A stretch of 64,000 bases of DNA from Valencia hispanica (lineage: Eukaryota > Chordata > Actinopteri > Cyprinodontiformes > Valenciidae): contig OY747713.1 of NCBI GenBank assembly GCA_963556495.2, positions 50,935,828 through 50,999,827 of the forward strand, read 5' to 3'. Each line of letters begins with the position of its first letter. Positions within the stretch are counted from its first letter, which is position 1. Below, in pieces: positions 19,217-29,379 of this stretch. The notes beneath the pieces were generated by a model. That model was not told the origin of the DNA, did no database searches, and saw only the letters and a program-made list of their open reading frames with translations. The position numbers and the translations under genes are program-made.

Positions 19217-21866
19217 ATGACTACTCTAAGGTTTGTCACGTGGAACATTCACGGAGCTGGCACCAGAGAGGAAAGAGTTAAGATTTTTAACCAGCTTAAA
19301 AGATTGAACGCAGATGTCGTCTTATTACAAGAAACCCATAAATCTACCTCAGCTGCAGATGATCTTAAATCCCCTGAGTTTCCTAATGTGTTTTCTGCAT
19401 GCTATAACTCCAGACAAAGGGGAGTAGCAATATTAATAAATAAAAATGTAACTTTTACAGTAATAGACACAGTTACAGATCCAGAGGGTAGATTTATTAT
19501 AGTAAAACTATCTATACATAACCAAAAGTTATGTATTGTCAGTATATATAGTCCAAATGTTGATGACCCCTCATTCTTTCATTCCTTCTTCTCTGTGCTC
19601 CTTGAACACATGGATTGCTCACTTCTTCTTGGGGGCGACCTCAACTTTGGTTTAAATGAAGAAATAGACAGGCTCAGCACAGCAGGGACTCAGCGCAGCT
19701 GGAAATCTATAGATATAGTGAAACAGTACATGAGCGATTATGGACTTTGTGATGCATGGCGATCTCTTCACCCCAATGACAAAAAATATACTTTCTTCTC
19801 AAATGTCCACCATTCATATTCTCGACTGGATTATTTGTTAGTCAGCAGCTCACTGTTGACTGACATTTCAGACACTGAGATACACCCTATAGCTGTTAGC
19901 GATCATGCTCCTGTTTCTCTAACTTTAGTAAATAAAACAGAAACACCTCAAAGCAAAAATTGGAGATTTAATATATCCTTACTTAAGGATAAAGAATTTA
20001 TAAAATATTTTGAAAAAGAGTGGGCTTCTTATTTAGAATATAATGACCTCCCTGGTACGTCGCCATCCATTCTTTGGGAGGCAGGAAAAGCTGTGATTAG
20101 AGGTAAAATAATCTCATTCTCATCAAATAAAAAGAAAAAGGGGAAAAAAAAACGAATTCAGGAATTAGAAGAAACTATTAATTCATTAGAAGCTTCTCTA
20201 GAGGAGGAGAGACTAGGCAAAATCCATACAGCAAAGCTTGAATTAAATCAAATTATCAATAAACAGACCCAGTTCTTAATTCAAAGACTTAGGATAGCAA
20301 ACTTTGAACAAGGTAATAAATCAGGTAGATTTTTGGCTAACCAGCTAAAAATTAATAAAGAAAAAACAACTATATCTGCTATTAAAGATCAGACCGGGAA
20401 TACAGTATATGATCCTGGAAGAATAAACACCTTTAAAGAATTTTACAAGGCTTTATACTCACCAGAGATAAATCCATCGGATCATGAAATTGAACAATTT
20501 TTTGATAACATAACACTACCTAAATTATCTGAAAGTCAAGCGATTTCCCTGGATTCACCACTAACAGCAGCTGAACTCCAGGAGGCCCTCCAAGGCATGC
20601 CCAATAATAAGGCTCCAGGCCCAGATTGATTTCCAGCAGAGTTCTATAAAGAATTCTGGAATATTCTGGCACCAACATTCCACAGAATGCTGCAGGAAAC
20701 CAAGGAAAATGGCCGACTCCCACCAAATATGAATTCTGCCTACATTAGTCTTCTACTAAAATCAGGTAAAGACCCTTTGTTTCCTACCAGCTATCGTCCC
20801 ATATCCCTCATTAATGTTGATCTTAAAATAATCTGCAAAGCCCTCGCAAAAAGGATAAAGAAAGTAACCCCTCTTATAATACATCCTGATCAAACTGGTT
20901 TTATTAAAGGGAGACATTCATCCACAAATTCACGTAGATTAATAGATTTAATAGATATTTCTAACTGTAAAAACATTAAAACTAATATATTATCTTTAGA
21001 TGCAGAAAAAGCATTTGATAGAGTTAACTGGAAATTCTTATTTGTAACCTTACATAAATTTGGCTTTGGAAATTCTTTTATAAACTGGTTGAAAATATTA
21101 TACAGTTCACCAACAGCGTGTATCAGAACAAATAACCAAACATCATCTAGGTTTTATCTTCAGAGAGGTACCAGGCAGGGATGTCCTCTCTCTCCCTCCC
21201 TGTTTGCTATTTTTATTGAACCACTAGCTGCAGCGATCAGGCAAACTCACAATATTAAAGGCATAAAATGCAATAACATAGAACATAAAATCAGTCTTTA
21301 TGCAGATGATGTATTACTTTTTCTCCAGCATTCACAAACCTCTTTCTCTCAGGTAATCTGGTTGATAAACTCTTACTCAAATGTTTCAGATTATTCTATA
21401 AATTGGTTAAAATCTACAGTTCTTCCAATCAATTGTTCTGTCCAGAATCCAACTAATACACAACTGCAGTCAGGGAATATTACCTATTTAGGTATCAATG
21501 TCTCACAAAGACTGGCAGATTTAATAACGTTAAACTACATCCCACTTTTAAAAAAAGTGGAAGATGATCTTGCCAGATGGAAATCTCTACCCATATCACT
21601 TATGGGAAGGGTTGCTTCAATAAAAATGATGGTTTTGCCCAGAATCAACTACTTATTCTCAATGATCCCAAGTAAACCATCACTAGACTGGTTTAGATCT
21701 CTGGACTCCTATCTCAAAATTTCTTTGGAAAGATAAACCCCCACGTATCATCTTAAAAACACTGCAGAAGACCAAAGAAAAAGGAGGTCTAGATCTACCA
21801 AACTTCCATCATTATTTCTTAGCCAACAGGCTCCAAGACATATCAAGATGGTTAAAACATAGCTAC
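19217..21866 (+). pseudogene. L1 ORF2, N-terminal part: AP endonuclease and reverse transcriptase
   Basis: Starts MTTLRFVTWNIHGAG. Endonuclease motifs seen in order: WNIHG, LQETH, SIYSPN, GGDLNF, SRLDYLLV, SDHAPV (residues about 1-235). A lysine-rich linker follows (KKKKGKKKRIQE), then reverse transcriptase: NNKAPGPD, SYRPISLINVDLKI, DQTGFIKGR, DAEKAFDRVNW, RGTRQGCPLSPSLF, YADDVLLF (near 21299), and YLGINVS. Breaks: a TGA at 20627-20629 in place of the Gly of PDGFP, in frame with what follows, and a frameshift near 21714, after which the next frame continues LWKDKPPRI...RLQDISRW. The provirus then cuts the ORF at 21866. It is inactive. Confidence 0.9.
21863..21866. repeat. Left 4-bp target-site duplication of the provirus (CTAC)
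   Basis: CTAC directly precedes the TG of the 5' LTR; the same CTAC follows the CA of the 3' LTR at 33870-33873. Removing the provirus and one copy restores the L1 ORF2 reading frame across the join. Confidence 0.95.
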
Positions 21867-22430
21867 TGTTGTATTCTACTTTTTTGAGGCTATTTTTATT
21901 ATGCAGTACATATGTGTTAATTATATCTTTTTTAAGCTTTAGAAGTAATAGGCCTGTTTATATTATTCAGGGTAGTAAAACATGACTCTGTTACCAGTAT
22001 TTTATAGGGTTGAAGGTTTTAAGTAAAACTCTTGAGTAAAGATATGAACTGAAAGCAGGGAGGATCAGCTATAACTCTAAGTCATGTTATAACCCAGTTC
22101 ATAGTAAGGTCAAGAGACCTGGAGAAAATAAATGACCTGTCAAGATGTAGAAGGAGGAGAGAGGAGTCACGTGATATGTTCTTTGTTCTTCTTGAAATAA
22201 AAATGATACAGCCCTGTAAGAGAATGAGTCAGTCAGATCTTGTCTGACTCCCATCTGCAGGTGCATCTCTTCCAAACCAGAAATATGAGTGTGTGTGCTT
22301 TTTTGTTCTTCTATGTCTCTCAGTCCTGGGTCTTATTTTGAAACAGATTCCGCTGGGGTTTTGGAGTTCGGCGCCCCCGCCTCTCTGAGCAGGAAGTGAG
22401 TTGCAGAGCACATTGTGAGAAAAGCCGACA
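21867..22430 (+). repeat. 5' LTR of the provirus
   Basis: Begins TG, ends CA, 564 bp. AATAAA at 22196-22201 marks the polyadenylation signal; TTTTATAGGG near 22009-22018 could be a TATA-like element. Differences from the 3' LTR: a C/T near position 13, a C/T in GAGTCA(C/T)GTGA and an A/G in GCAGGTGC(A/G)TCT. Confidence 0.95.
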
Positions 22431-24261
22431 ATATGGTGGAGAATGCGGGCATTTGATTTGGTTTTGAGTTTTCTCAGGGCTGGGAGAGATTGAGTGTGAG
22501 TAATGAGTGTGGCATAACTGATTGATACAGGTGTTTGTGGCAATTGTAGTGATTTTGTGTTTTTTCTTTGAGTTCAACAGAGAATCGGAGAGCGACTGGA
22601 TTGATCCTTGCTAATCAACACCCGGGTGGTTTTGTATCAATCTGAAAAAGCGCTAACACCAAATTAATAGGTATTGATCGATTTAAACGTTCTCCATTTA
22701 ATGTTGACGTGTTGTTTTTTCGGTTGAGGGTCGACCAAAGTACGGACCAGGGGGCTTGAGAGTTGGCCGCTCATTTCCGATGGGACGCTATCGGAATCTC
22801 CTCGGCTGACAAACGGACAGGTAGACACCAGTCAGAGCCTGGGCGCTCTCTGTGTCGAGACGGATTACCTTGGAGAGGCCGGCGTATCTTCCAAACGCAC
22901 GATTGAGCCACGTGAATTGGATTGTGTTTAAAGGTCCGGCTTTAGGTGGCTCCGGTAGAGGTTAGTGTTTGATGAGACTGTGAAAATTGTTGTTCTTTCT
23001 TTCTCTCGGATGAATGTGTGTGTGATTGGAGAAGTCGCGGTGACGGAAAAGTAGCTACCAGGTAGCTTCCTGCACTCCGGCCGTATATAAACTCCTCATT
23101 TAGGGGAACTAACCGACTGAATCTAAAACCATAATTCCTCTGCGAATCTTAAACGCCTAGACAATGTCCGCGCTTCTTGTACAGACAATAAGCGTAGAAG
23201 CTTGACATTGTAGAGGAATAAGGGAATATCATTTTCAGTCAGCTAAAGTACCACCATAAGTTAGCTTACGGCTAACGCACAGTTTGGATGAGTTTTTCGC
23301 CTGGAAATAAAGGCGTTCAACCTTGTGCAACTACGTAAAGACGTCTAAAGCATTGTCTAACACATATATATATGACTGTTATTATGGATAACTGGTAGTA
23401 AACTCTATATAGAATATATAAAAAAAAAAAACTTTTTTATGATAACTGAGCGGTCACGTTTGGCTTCCGGTTGAGCTAGGTTGCTCATGATGACAGCTAA
23501 TCTTTGGTAGCTTAGCTTCCGAACTGTATTTATTTGGCTCGGTTAAACAGTCATTCGAGTATTGATGGCGAAGTGTGGTTTTGTTGGAGGCATTTTGTTC
23601 TTGGTTGGTTTACTTATGAGTACGGTTTAGCATCGTAGTGCAGAATTAGCCATCTGTGCACCGGCGTATTCATTCCGCGGTGTGACACGGAAGTTTTATT
23701 GGGCCGGACTTTGATCTGTCAGTCCGGCGGAGTTTTTTTTTTTTTTTTTTTGGAGCAGACTGTTGACGTTTTCGTGTTGCAAAGCGAGTTTTAAACGTAT
23801 TTCTTTCGGTATATGTTTTAATGATAAATAAAAATTGCCTTATATTGGGAGAATTCTATTTTTCGTGTGTTTCACCAAACCCCAAACCCTCAACCCCAAA
23901 CCCTATTAGGAATTCTTTGATTTTTAGATGAAACGGCAATAATCTCCGTATATAAATAAATTAATGATAAGATAAACAGTGCGTTATAAACCTTTTTAGC
24001 TTTCCTTCGTTTCGGCTTTGCCTAAAACATTATTAAGGTTAATGTTGCATGGATAAATAATATATAAACTCCTTCACTATAAAAAGAAATAAATTAAATA
24101 AATAAAAACTGTGCCTGCCTTTACTGTTAATTGCATTAATATTGGGATAAATTTGGGCCTAAAAATTGATAGTTTATCAATTAAAATAAATAATTTATAG
24201 TTAATATAAATAACCTATTTTTTTATTTTAATCCATTTTGGATTTTTGTTACGAATATTCA
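22431..24261 (+). promoter_or_regulatory. Proviral leader (PBS/packaging region)
   Basis: Three bases after the LTR, TGGTGGAGAATGCGGGCA has the TGG start of a primer binding site, but I could not assign the tRNA. The leader is unusually long at about 1.8 kb and non-coding. GAG|GTTAGT near 22958 could be the splice donor for env mRNA; this is inferred. A T18 run at 23738-23755 and a C-rich (CCAAACCC) cluster at 23878-23911 are simple-sequence features. Confidence 0.6.
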
Positions 24262-26373
24262 ATGGCAGCCGAATATAAATTACTTCCTGCTCCACAGGGA
24301 CGAAACTGGCGTACTTTAGATGCCCAATTGTTAATATACATTTCTAAATTATATTCTGTTTTAGTTGATAAGCCCGGTAAAGAAGATAAAAACCAATTCC
24401 AGGGCCTTATGACGGCCATGTGGGCTCGTCATGGTGCCCGAGGAGACGACAAAAGAAGTTTGTCACAAATGTGTTTTGAGGAAGGGAAACGTTATGCAGA
24501 TAAAGCTAAAACAGCAAAGAGCATCACTGGTGCTAAAATGAGACACTTAAAAGCTGAGAAAATGTGGAAAACATGGGGTTTAGCAGGACAGGGTATTGAT
24601 CATTTGTGTGTTACTGCAGAAAATAGTTTTTCGGCAGACCATATCCCTCCCCCATATCAACCTATGTACCCCATATTGACGACCTCTGGTCAAACACATA
24701 TTTCATGGGGCTTGGAGACAGACAATGGCCAGACTATACTTCAAAACACGCAGGGTGACCCACCGAGTTCACCATCTCTTTGTGAGCCACCCCCGGTGGG
24801 CATTACTCCCCCCCTTCCTTCAAGCAGTGCAGTGTTGCACTGGAGTGGCCTTCCACAAAGGTCTGTAGCTCATGAACCATTGACTAAAAAACCACAGGGT
24901 GATTTAAAGGTAAAAGATGATGGACAAGATTATAAATTGCGTTTTGAAGTCACCGGTAAAGGGGTTGTAGAACACACTGGGGAGGAAAAACGACAGCTAT
25001 TAAAATTAGTAGAACAAGACACCGATAAATTGTTTTTGGCGTATAATGCTAAATTGATGGATGAGATGATGGAGCACGAACACAGGTTAACTAAAGTTCA
25101 GCTACAAATAGATGGACTGCTGCAGAATCAGGAAAGATTAGCATCTGTGGTAAGGGGTCAAGCTACAGACCTTTCAAAAGATCCCAGCCCCAGTCAACGT
25201 GATGAATGTACGACAGTTTTACAGGTAAAAAATATGCAGACGTTGGGAGACAAGGGGAGTGAAGGACCATTTAAGAATACCAGATCTCAGGTGTCACTGG
25301 GGACAAGTGGAGGCCCTGATTTAATGCTTCCTTTAGTGGGTGTTTCAGATGGTTCGGTGATTTACAAGCCATGGAAGATGGCTGACATATCTACCATCAT
25401 TCTGCAACTCCCTGCTTTGACTGGTGGAGGAAACTGTTGGATAAATAAATTAAATCAGTTGACTTCAGGGCAAACCCTAGCGGTGGGGGATTGGAAAGCT
25501 ATTATGGGTAGAATGTTGACATTGACAGATTATAATGAGATGATGCTCCAGTGCCAGTTAGCAGGTGTACTTGATGAGGTCCCATTCACACATCATGCAT
25601 ATGAGCTCGCAGAGTGGGTCAGAAGAAAATATCCTACTCCGCCTGCGTCTAAAATTTTGAAATTTCCCTGGTCAACTGATGTTACTCCTGCAGAACATAT
25701 AGCAAAATGTAAAGATAAATGGGTTGCAGTTACTGGAGAACACCCTCGAGATCCGGGAAATAATCGGATTTGGTTTAGAGAAGCAGTTTTAGCAGGCATG
25801 CCAGAGTCTGTTGCTACATTAATGAAACGGAATCCTGATTCACACATTTATGATCAGCCTACATGGGAAAGACACGTAACATATTATTTACAAGACGTGC
25901 AAGATTCTGCATTAAAGGACGCTGAGGAGAATAAGAAAATGGAGACTGCTTTGTTAAAACTACAGTTAAAAGAGGCTCAGAATAAATTGACTGACTTGTA
26001 TCAGTCTAAGAAAGTGAAACAGATGGTGGCTGAAGCAGCACCTACTGTTGGATCAGCGACAGTGCTGCCTTCTTTTCCTGTGATGTATGCTGGAGCTGCG
26101 CCGAATTTGCCATTTACTGCTCCTTATAGGAGATGGCAGCCCCGTGGCAGGTCGCGTGGCAGGGCCAGGTTTGGGGATTTTAGAGGCATGGGGAGAGGGC
26201 AGCCGGGTGCTAACGGTTGTCACAGGTGTGGCTCCAATGAACACTGGGTGAGGGAGTGCCCACACCCACAAGGGGGCGCTATACCTCCCGGTCAGCCACC
26301 TCTACATATGGCTCCGAATCAGCATATGGCTCCTCCCTCCTATCCAGGGGGACAGAGTGGGCCTCAGTATTGA
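24262..26373 (+). CDS. gag: Gag polyprotein of the provirus
   Basis: The frame opens at 24238 but the first ATG is 24262 (MAAEYK), giving about 703 residues. A PPPY late-domain motif lies at residues 129-132, which in retroviruses recruits Nedd4-type ligases for budding. A coiled region around residues 555-600 precedes a Gly/Arg-rich stretch and one CCHC zinc knuckle (C653, C656, H661, C666) for RNA packaging. There is no N-terminal glycine for myristoylation, unlike MLV. It ends in TGA 26371-26373, and the same frame continues directly into protease, so Gag-Pol is probably made by stop-codon readthrough. The gene looks intact. Confidence 0.9.
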   Translation: MAAEYKLLPAPQGRNWRTLDAQLLIYISKLYSVLVDKPGKEDKNQFQGLMTAMWARHGARGDDKRSLSQMCFEEGKRYADKAKTAKSITGAKMRHLKAEKMWKTWGLAGQGIDHLCVTAENSFSADHIPPPYQPMYPILTTSGQTHISWGLETDNGQTILQNTQGDPPSSPSLCEPPPVGITPPLPSSSAVLHWSGLPQRSVAHEPLTKKPQGDLKVKDDGQDYKLRFEVTGKGVVEHTGEEKRQLLKLVEQDTDKLFLAYNAKLMDEMMEHEHRLTKVQLQIDGLLQNQERLASVVRGQATDLSKDPSPSQRDECTTVLQVKNMQTLGDKGSEGPFKNTRSQVSLGTSGGPDLMLPLVGVSDGSVIYKPWKMADISTIILQLPALTGGGNCWINKLNQLTSGQTLAVGDWKAIMGRMLTLTDYNEMMLQCQLAGVLDEVPFTHHAYELAEWVRRKYPTPPASKILKFPWSTDVTPAEHIAKCKDKWVAVTGEHPRDPGNNRIWFREAVLAGMPESVATLMKRNPDSHIYDQPTWERHVTYYLQDVQDSALKDAEENKKMETALLKLQLKEAQNKLTDLYQSKKVKQMVAEAAPTVGSATVLPSFPVMYAGAAPNLPFTAPYRRWQPRGRSRGRARFGDFRGMGRGQPGANGCHRCGSNEHWVRECPHPQGGAIPPGQPPLHMAPNQHMAPPSYPGGQSGPQY

Positions 26374-29300
26374 CAATGCCCACAGAGTACCTTAGTGAGC
26401 AGGACAAAGGGGGATCCGATGCTCACAATAGACGTACATGGACATTCATTGCCTTTCCTTGTCGACACTGGTGCTACTTTCAGCACATTGGACAGAGTTT
26501 TACCAGACGTCAATTTTTCTGGGAACACAGTGTCTGTGATCGGAATCTCTGGGGCTCCAATGACTCTCCCTATAACTCAACCATTGCCTGTTTCAGTGGG
26601 TGATCAAAGACTATCACATCCTTTTGTCATTGCTCAAAAGACGCCTGTCAATTTGTTAGGCAGAGATCTGCTTATCAAACTTGGTGCTACTATTCTATGT
26701 ACCCCTGATGGACTTATGGTGACTTTTCCGAATGGACGTACGCATTGCTGTGACACCATGAGTGGTCAATTTTTGCTGAAGGATGACACTTCACAAGTGG
26801 CTGATATTTTCTGGGCCAGATTGACTACGATGTCTGCACATGAATCTTCTGCGGCTGACTTTCTGAGATGCTGGAAGCCTTGGCTGCTTGAACTCCAGCC
26901 TTTTATTCTACCGCCTGATCCTTTCCATGTGACCTTCCTTTATGAGAGGGGTGATCCTACTTTATACCAGGAACAATTTGAAACAGAACTTGAAGGCCAA
27001 AGTTGGTCTGTGGCTTCGGGTCCATGCTTTGTGGGAAAAGAGGGTGTGGCACTGTATGCTCGTCTGACTTCAGAGCAGCATAAATGGTATATGATGGGAG
27101 CTGAAGCACTTCCACACATATCACTTTTGTTGCATCCGAAACATCAAGCTAAAGATTTGGGGGGAATGGTTAAAAGGGGAGTTGAATTAAAGGATTGGGT
27201 TCCCACCCAGATATCTTCAGTCTCTTTTTCTCCTTCTACTCAGATGTACAAAATAGACACGCAGCTCTCTGATACTACCATTCTGGAACATTTGCAGCTG
27301 TCTAGAAATCATGGCAGAGAAAAAACAGATCATCCTGATGCAGTGGAGGCCTTAAAGGTCGTGCCTGACTCTTTGTGGTCAGATGGTCCCACTGATGTTG
27401 GTCTAGTGCAAACCACACCCATCACATTTGACATGAAACATTCTGATCCAATCTGGCGTTCTCAGTACCCACATAAACCTCAGGCTGAGGAAGGTATTGC
27501 AGACACTATTGCAGGCTTACTTGAAGCTGGAGTTTTAGAACCATCAAACTCTTCATATAACACCCCTATTCTTCCTGTGGAAAAACAAGGTACTGGTAAA
27601 TACAGAATGGCACATGATTTGCGTGCTATTAATGAGGCCCTTAGAACCCCTCCCATTTCTACACCGAATCCGTATACAGCTCTGGCATCACTGACTCCTG
27701 ATTTAAAATGGTTTACCTGCATAGATTTGGCTAATGCATTTTTCTGTTTACCGCTCCATCCTTCTGTCAGGGATATTTTTTCATTTACATTCAGGGGCAG
27801 GAAGCTACATTATAGTAGGCTTCCGCAGGGTTTTGCTTTATCCCCAGGTATTTTTAATCAGGTGTTAAAGCAGTCATTAAGCACTGTACAGCTCCCTCCA
27901 GACTGTGTACTGACCCAATATGTGGACGATTTACTTTTAGCATCCCCCACCGTTGAAACGTGCATAGCAGCGACTCTAGTTGTGTTGCAACATTTGGGAA
28001 AAGAGGGATTTAAAGTCTCCCGCGATAAGCTTCAGTTGGTCAGGCAGGAAGTCCAGTTCCTGGGGCGAAGGGTGACCGCTCAAGGGGCTGGACTGACGGA
28101 CACCCACAAGAATGCTATTTTGGCCCATTCTAAACCTCTCACTGTTAAATCAATGCTGTCATTTCTGGGACTGACAAATTTTTCCAGACATTATGTGCCT
28201 AATTACACAAACCTTACCACACCACTCAGGGCTCTTGTAAATGCTCATGGTATGAAAAATCTGCATGCTAAATTAGAATGGGACATACCGGCTGAGGAGG
28301 CATTTATTAAGTTAAAACAGGCTCTAGCACAAGCAGCTGATTTAGCCACTCCTGACTATACATGTCCATTTTTTCTTAACACATCAGAAACAGATGGGGT
28401 GGTTAATGGGATTTTGTTTCAGAAAAAAGGTGGTCAGAGATACATTCTTATGTATCTTAGCATAAAGCTGCAAGCTATTGAAATGAGACAGCCACCTTGC
28501 ACGAGACATGCAGCAGGAATTGCACACCTAGTGGAGAAAACTTCACACATTGTTAGGGGTTATCCACTTAATGTTTTGACATCTCATGGAGTCATGGCAT
28601 TGGTTAATTCTGAAACATTTACTCTTTCCACTTTGCGTCAGCAGCGGATTAGCAGAGTTTTGGAGGCACCTAACATTGTTTTTACGCATGAAGGAATAAA
28701 CATGGCTGACCAAATCACCGCCTCTGGGGAGCAGCATGACTGTGTCAGGCTGAATTCTGTTGCTCAAAAAATACGTCCTGACTTACGGTCTGATCCCTTA
28801 TCAACAGGTTTGGTGCTTTATACAGATGGGTGTTGTTTTAGAGATGGACAGGGCCAGTTAAAATCAGGTTTTGCAGTTGTTGAGCAGAATGGAGATTCAC
28901 TACATACTGTCGTGTCAGGGAAGCTGGACGGCAAGCAGAGCGCACAGCGTGCTGAGATAAGGGCTCTTATTGAAGCATGCAAATGGGGAAGAGATAAAGA
29001 CGTAACGATTTACACTGATTCGAACTACGGGTTTTCCGTTATACATTATGAATTACCACAGTGGAAAAGAGCAGGTTTTGTTACTGCTACTGGTAAACCT
29101 GTACACCATCATGCAGATATTATGGAGCTTTTGGATGTTGTACAGTTACCAGCTAACCTCGCTGTTCTTAAGTGTAAGGGTCACAGCAAGGCTGACACTG
29201 TTGACGCGAGGGGAAATAGGGCTGCAGACTTGGCGGCAAAGGAAGCAGCAGGCTACCTGTCACATGTCCACACGCAGCTGATTGTCACGTCAGCACAGGA

Positions 29301-29379
29301 AATGTCAGACAGTTTTGCTGAGGAAGTAAAGTTGGCACAGCAGGCTGCTGCGTCGCAGGAGATAACTGTGGAAGGATAG
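26374..29379 (+). CDS. pol: Pro-Pol: protease, 2H-like domain, reverse transcriptase, RNase H
   Basis: Open in the gag frame from just after the TGA to TAG 29377-29379; numbering here is from the first GTG (26395). Protease: LVDTGA with D24. Residues about 165-265 form an extra segment with HVTF (H178) and HISL (H241), see findings. Reverse transcriptase: EAGVLEPSNS, LRAINEALR, YSRLPQGFALSPGIF, YVDD at 509-512, FLG. RNase H: D811 in YTDGC, E854, D875 in YTDSN. The connection ends at ITVEG, after which integrase follows in another frame. No internal stop or shift was seen in the protease-RT-RNase H part, so these enzymes may be intact. Confidence 0.92.
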   Translation, partial: QCPQSTLVSRTKGDPMLTIDVHGHSLPFLVDTGATFSTLDRVLPDVNFSGNTVSVIGISGAPMTLPITQPLPVSVGDQRLSHPFVIAQKTPVNLLGRDLLIKLGATILCTPDGLMVTFPNGRTHCCDTMSGQFLLKDDTSQVADIFWARLTTMSAHESSAADFLRCWKPWLLELQPFILPPDPFHVTFLYERGDPTLYQEQFETELEGQSWSVASGPCFVGKEGVALYARLTSEQHKWYMMGAEALPHISLLLHPKHQAKDLGGMVKRGVELKDWVPTQISSVSFSPSTQMYKIDTQLSDTTILEHLQLSRNHGREKTDHPDAVEALKVVPDSLWSDGPTDVGLVQTTPITFDMKHSDPIWRSQYPHKPQAEEGIADTIAGLLEAGVLEPSNSSYNTPILPVEKQGTGKYRMAHDLRAINEALRTPPISTPNPYTALASLTPDLKWFTCIDLANAFFCLPLHPSVRDIFSFTFRGRKLHYSRLPQGFALSPGIFNQVLKQSLSTVQLPPDCVLTQYVDDLLLASPTVETCIAATLVVLQHLGKEGFKVSRDKLQLVRQEVQFLGRRVTAQGAGLTDTHKNAILAHSKPLTVKSMLSFLGLTNFSRHYVPNYTNLTTPLRALVNAHGMKNLHAKLEWDIPAEEAFIKLKQALAQAADLATPDYTCPFFLNTSETDGVVNGILFQKKGGQRYILMYLSIKLQAIEMRQPPCTRHAAGIAHLVEKTSHIVRGYPLNVLTSHGVMALVNSETFTLSTLRQQRISRVLEAPNIVFTHEGINMADQITASGEQHDCVRLNSVAQKIRPDLRSDPLSTGLVLYTDGCCFRDGQGQLKSGFAVVEQNGDSLHTVVSGKLDGKQSAQRAEIRALIEACKWGRDKDVTIYTDSNYGFSVIHYELPQWKRAGFVTATGKPVHHHADIMELLDVVQLPANLAVLKCKGHSKADTVDARGNRAADLAAKEAAGYLSHVHTQLIVTSAQEMSDSFAEEVKLAQQAAASQEITVEG
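26890..27190 (+). other. Candidate 2H phosphoesterase-like domain inside pol
   Basis: Between protease and reverse transcriptase, about 100 residues show PFHVTF and LPHISL, two H-x-[S/T]-x motifs 63 residues apart, each after a short hydrophobic/proline lead as in the 2H phosphoesterase superfamily (LigT, AKAP7, coronavirus NS2, phage Acb1). MLV-like pol has no segment here. The fold itself is not proven from sequence; the histidine pair is seen, the enzyme is inferred. Confidence 0.5.

Noticed and set aside
22229..22577. Antisense ORFs across the LTR as retroviral antisense genes
   Set aside because: They are short, repeat in both LTRs by necessity and show no known domain.
23878..23911. 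Telomere-like CCAAACCC/CCCTAAA-type repeats suggesting an interstitial telomere
   Set aside because: Only a few imperfect units and not the vertebrate TTAGGG motif; simple sequence in the proviral leader.
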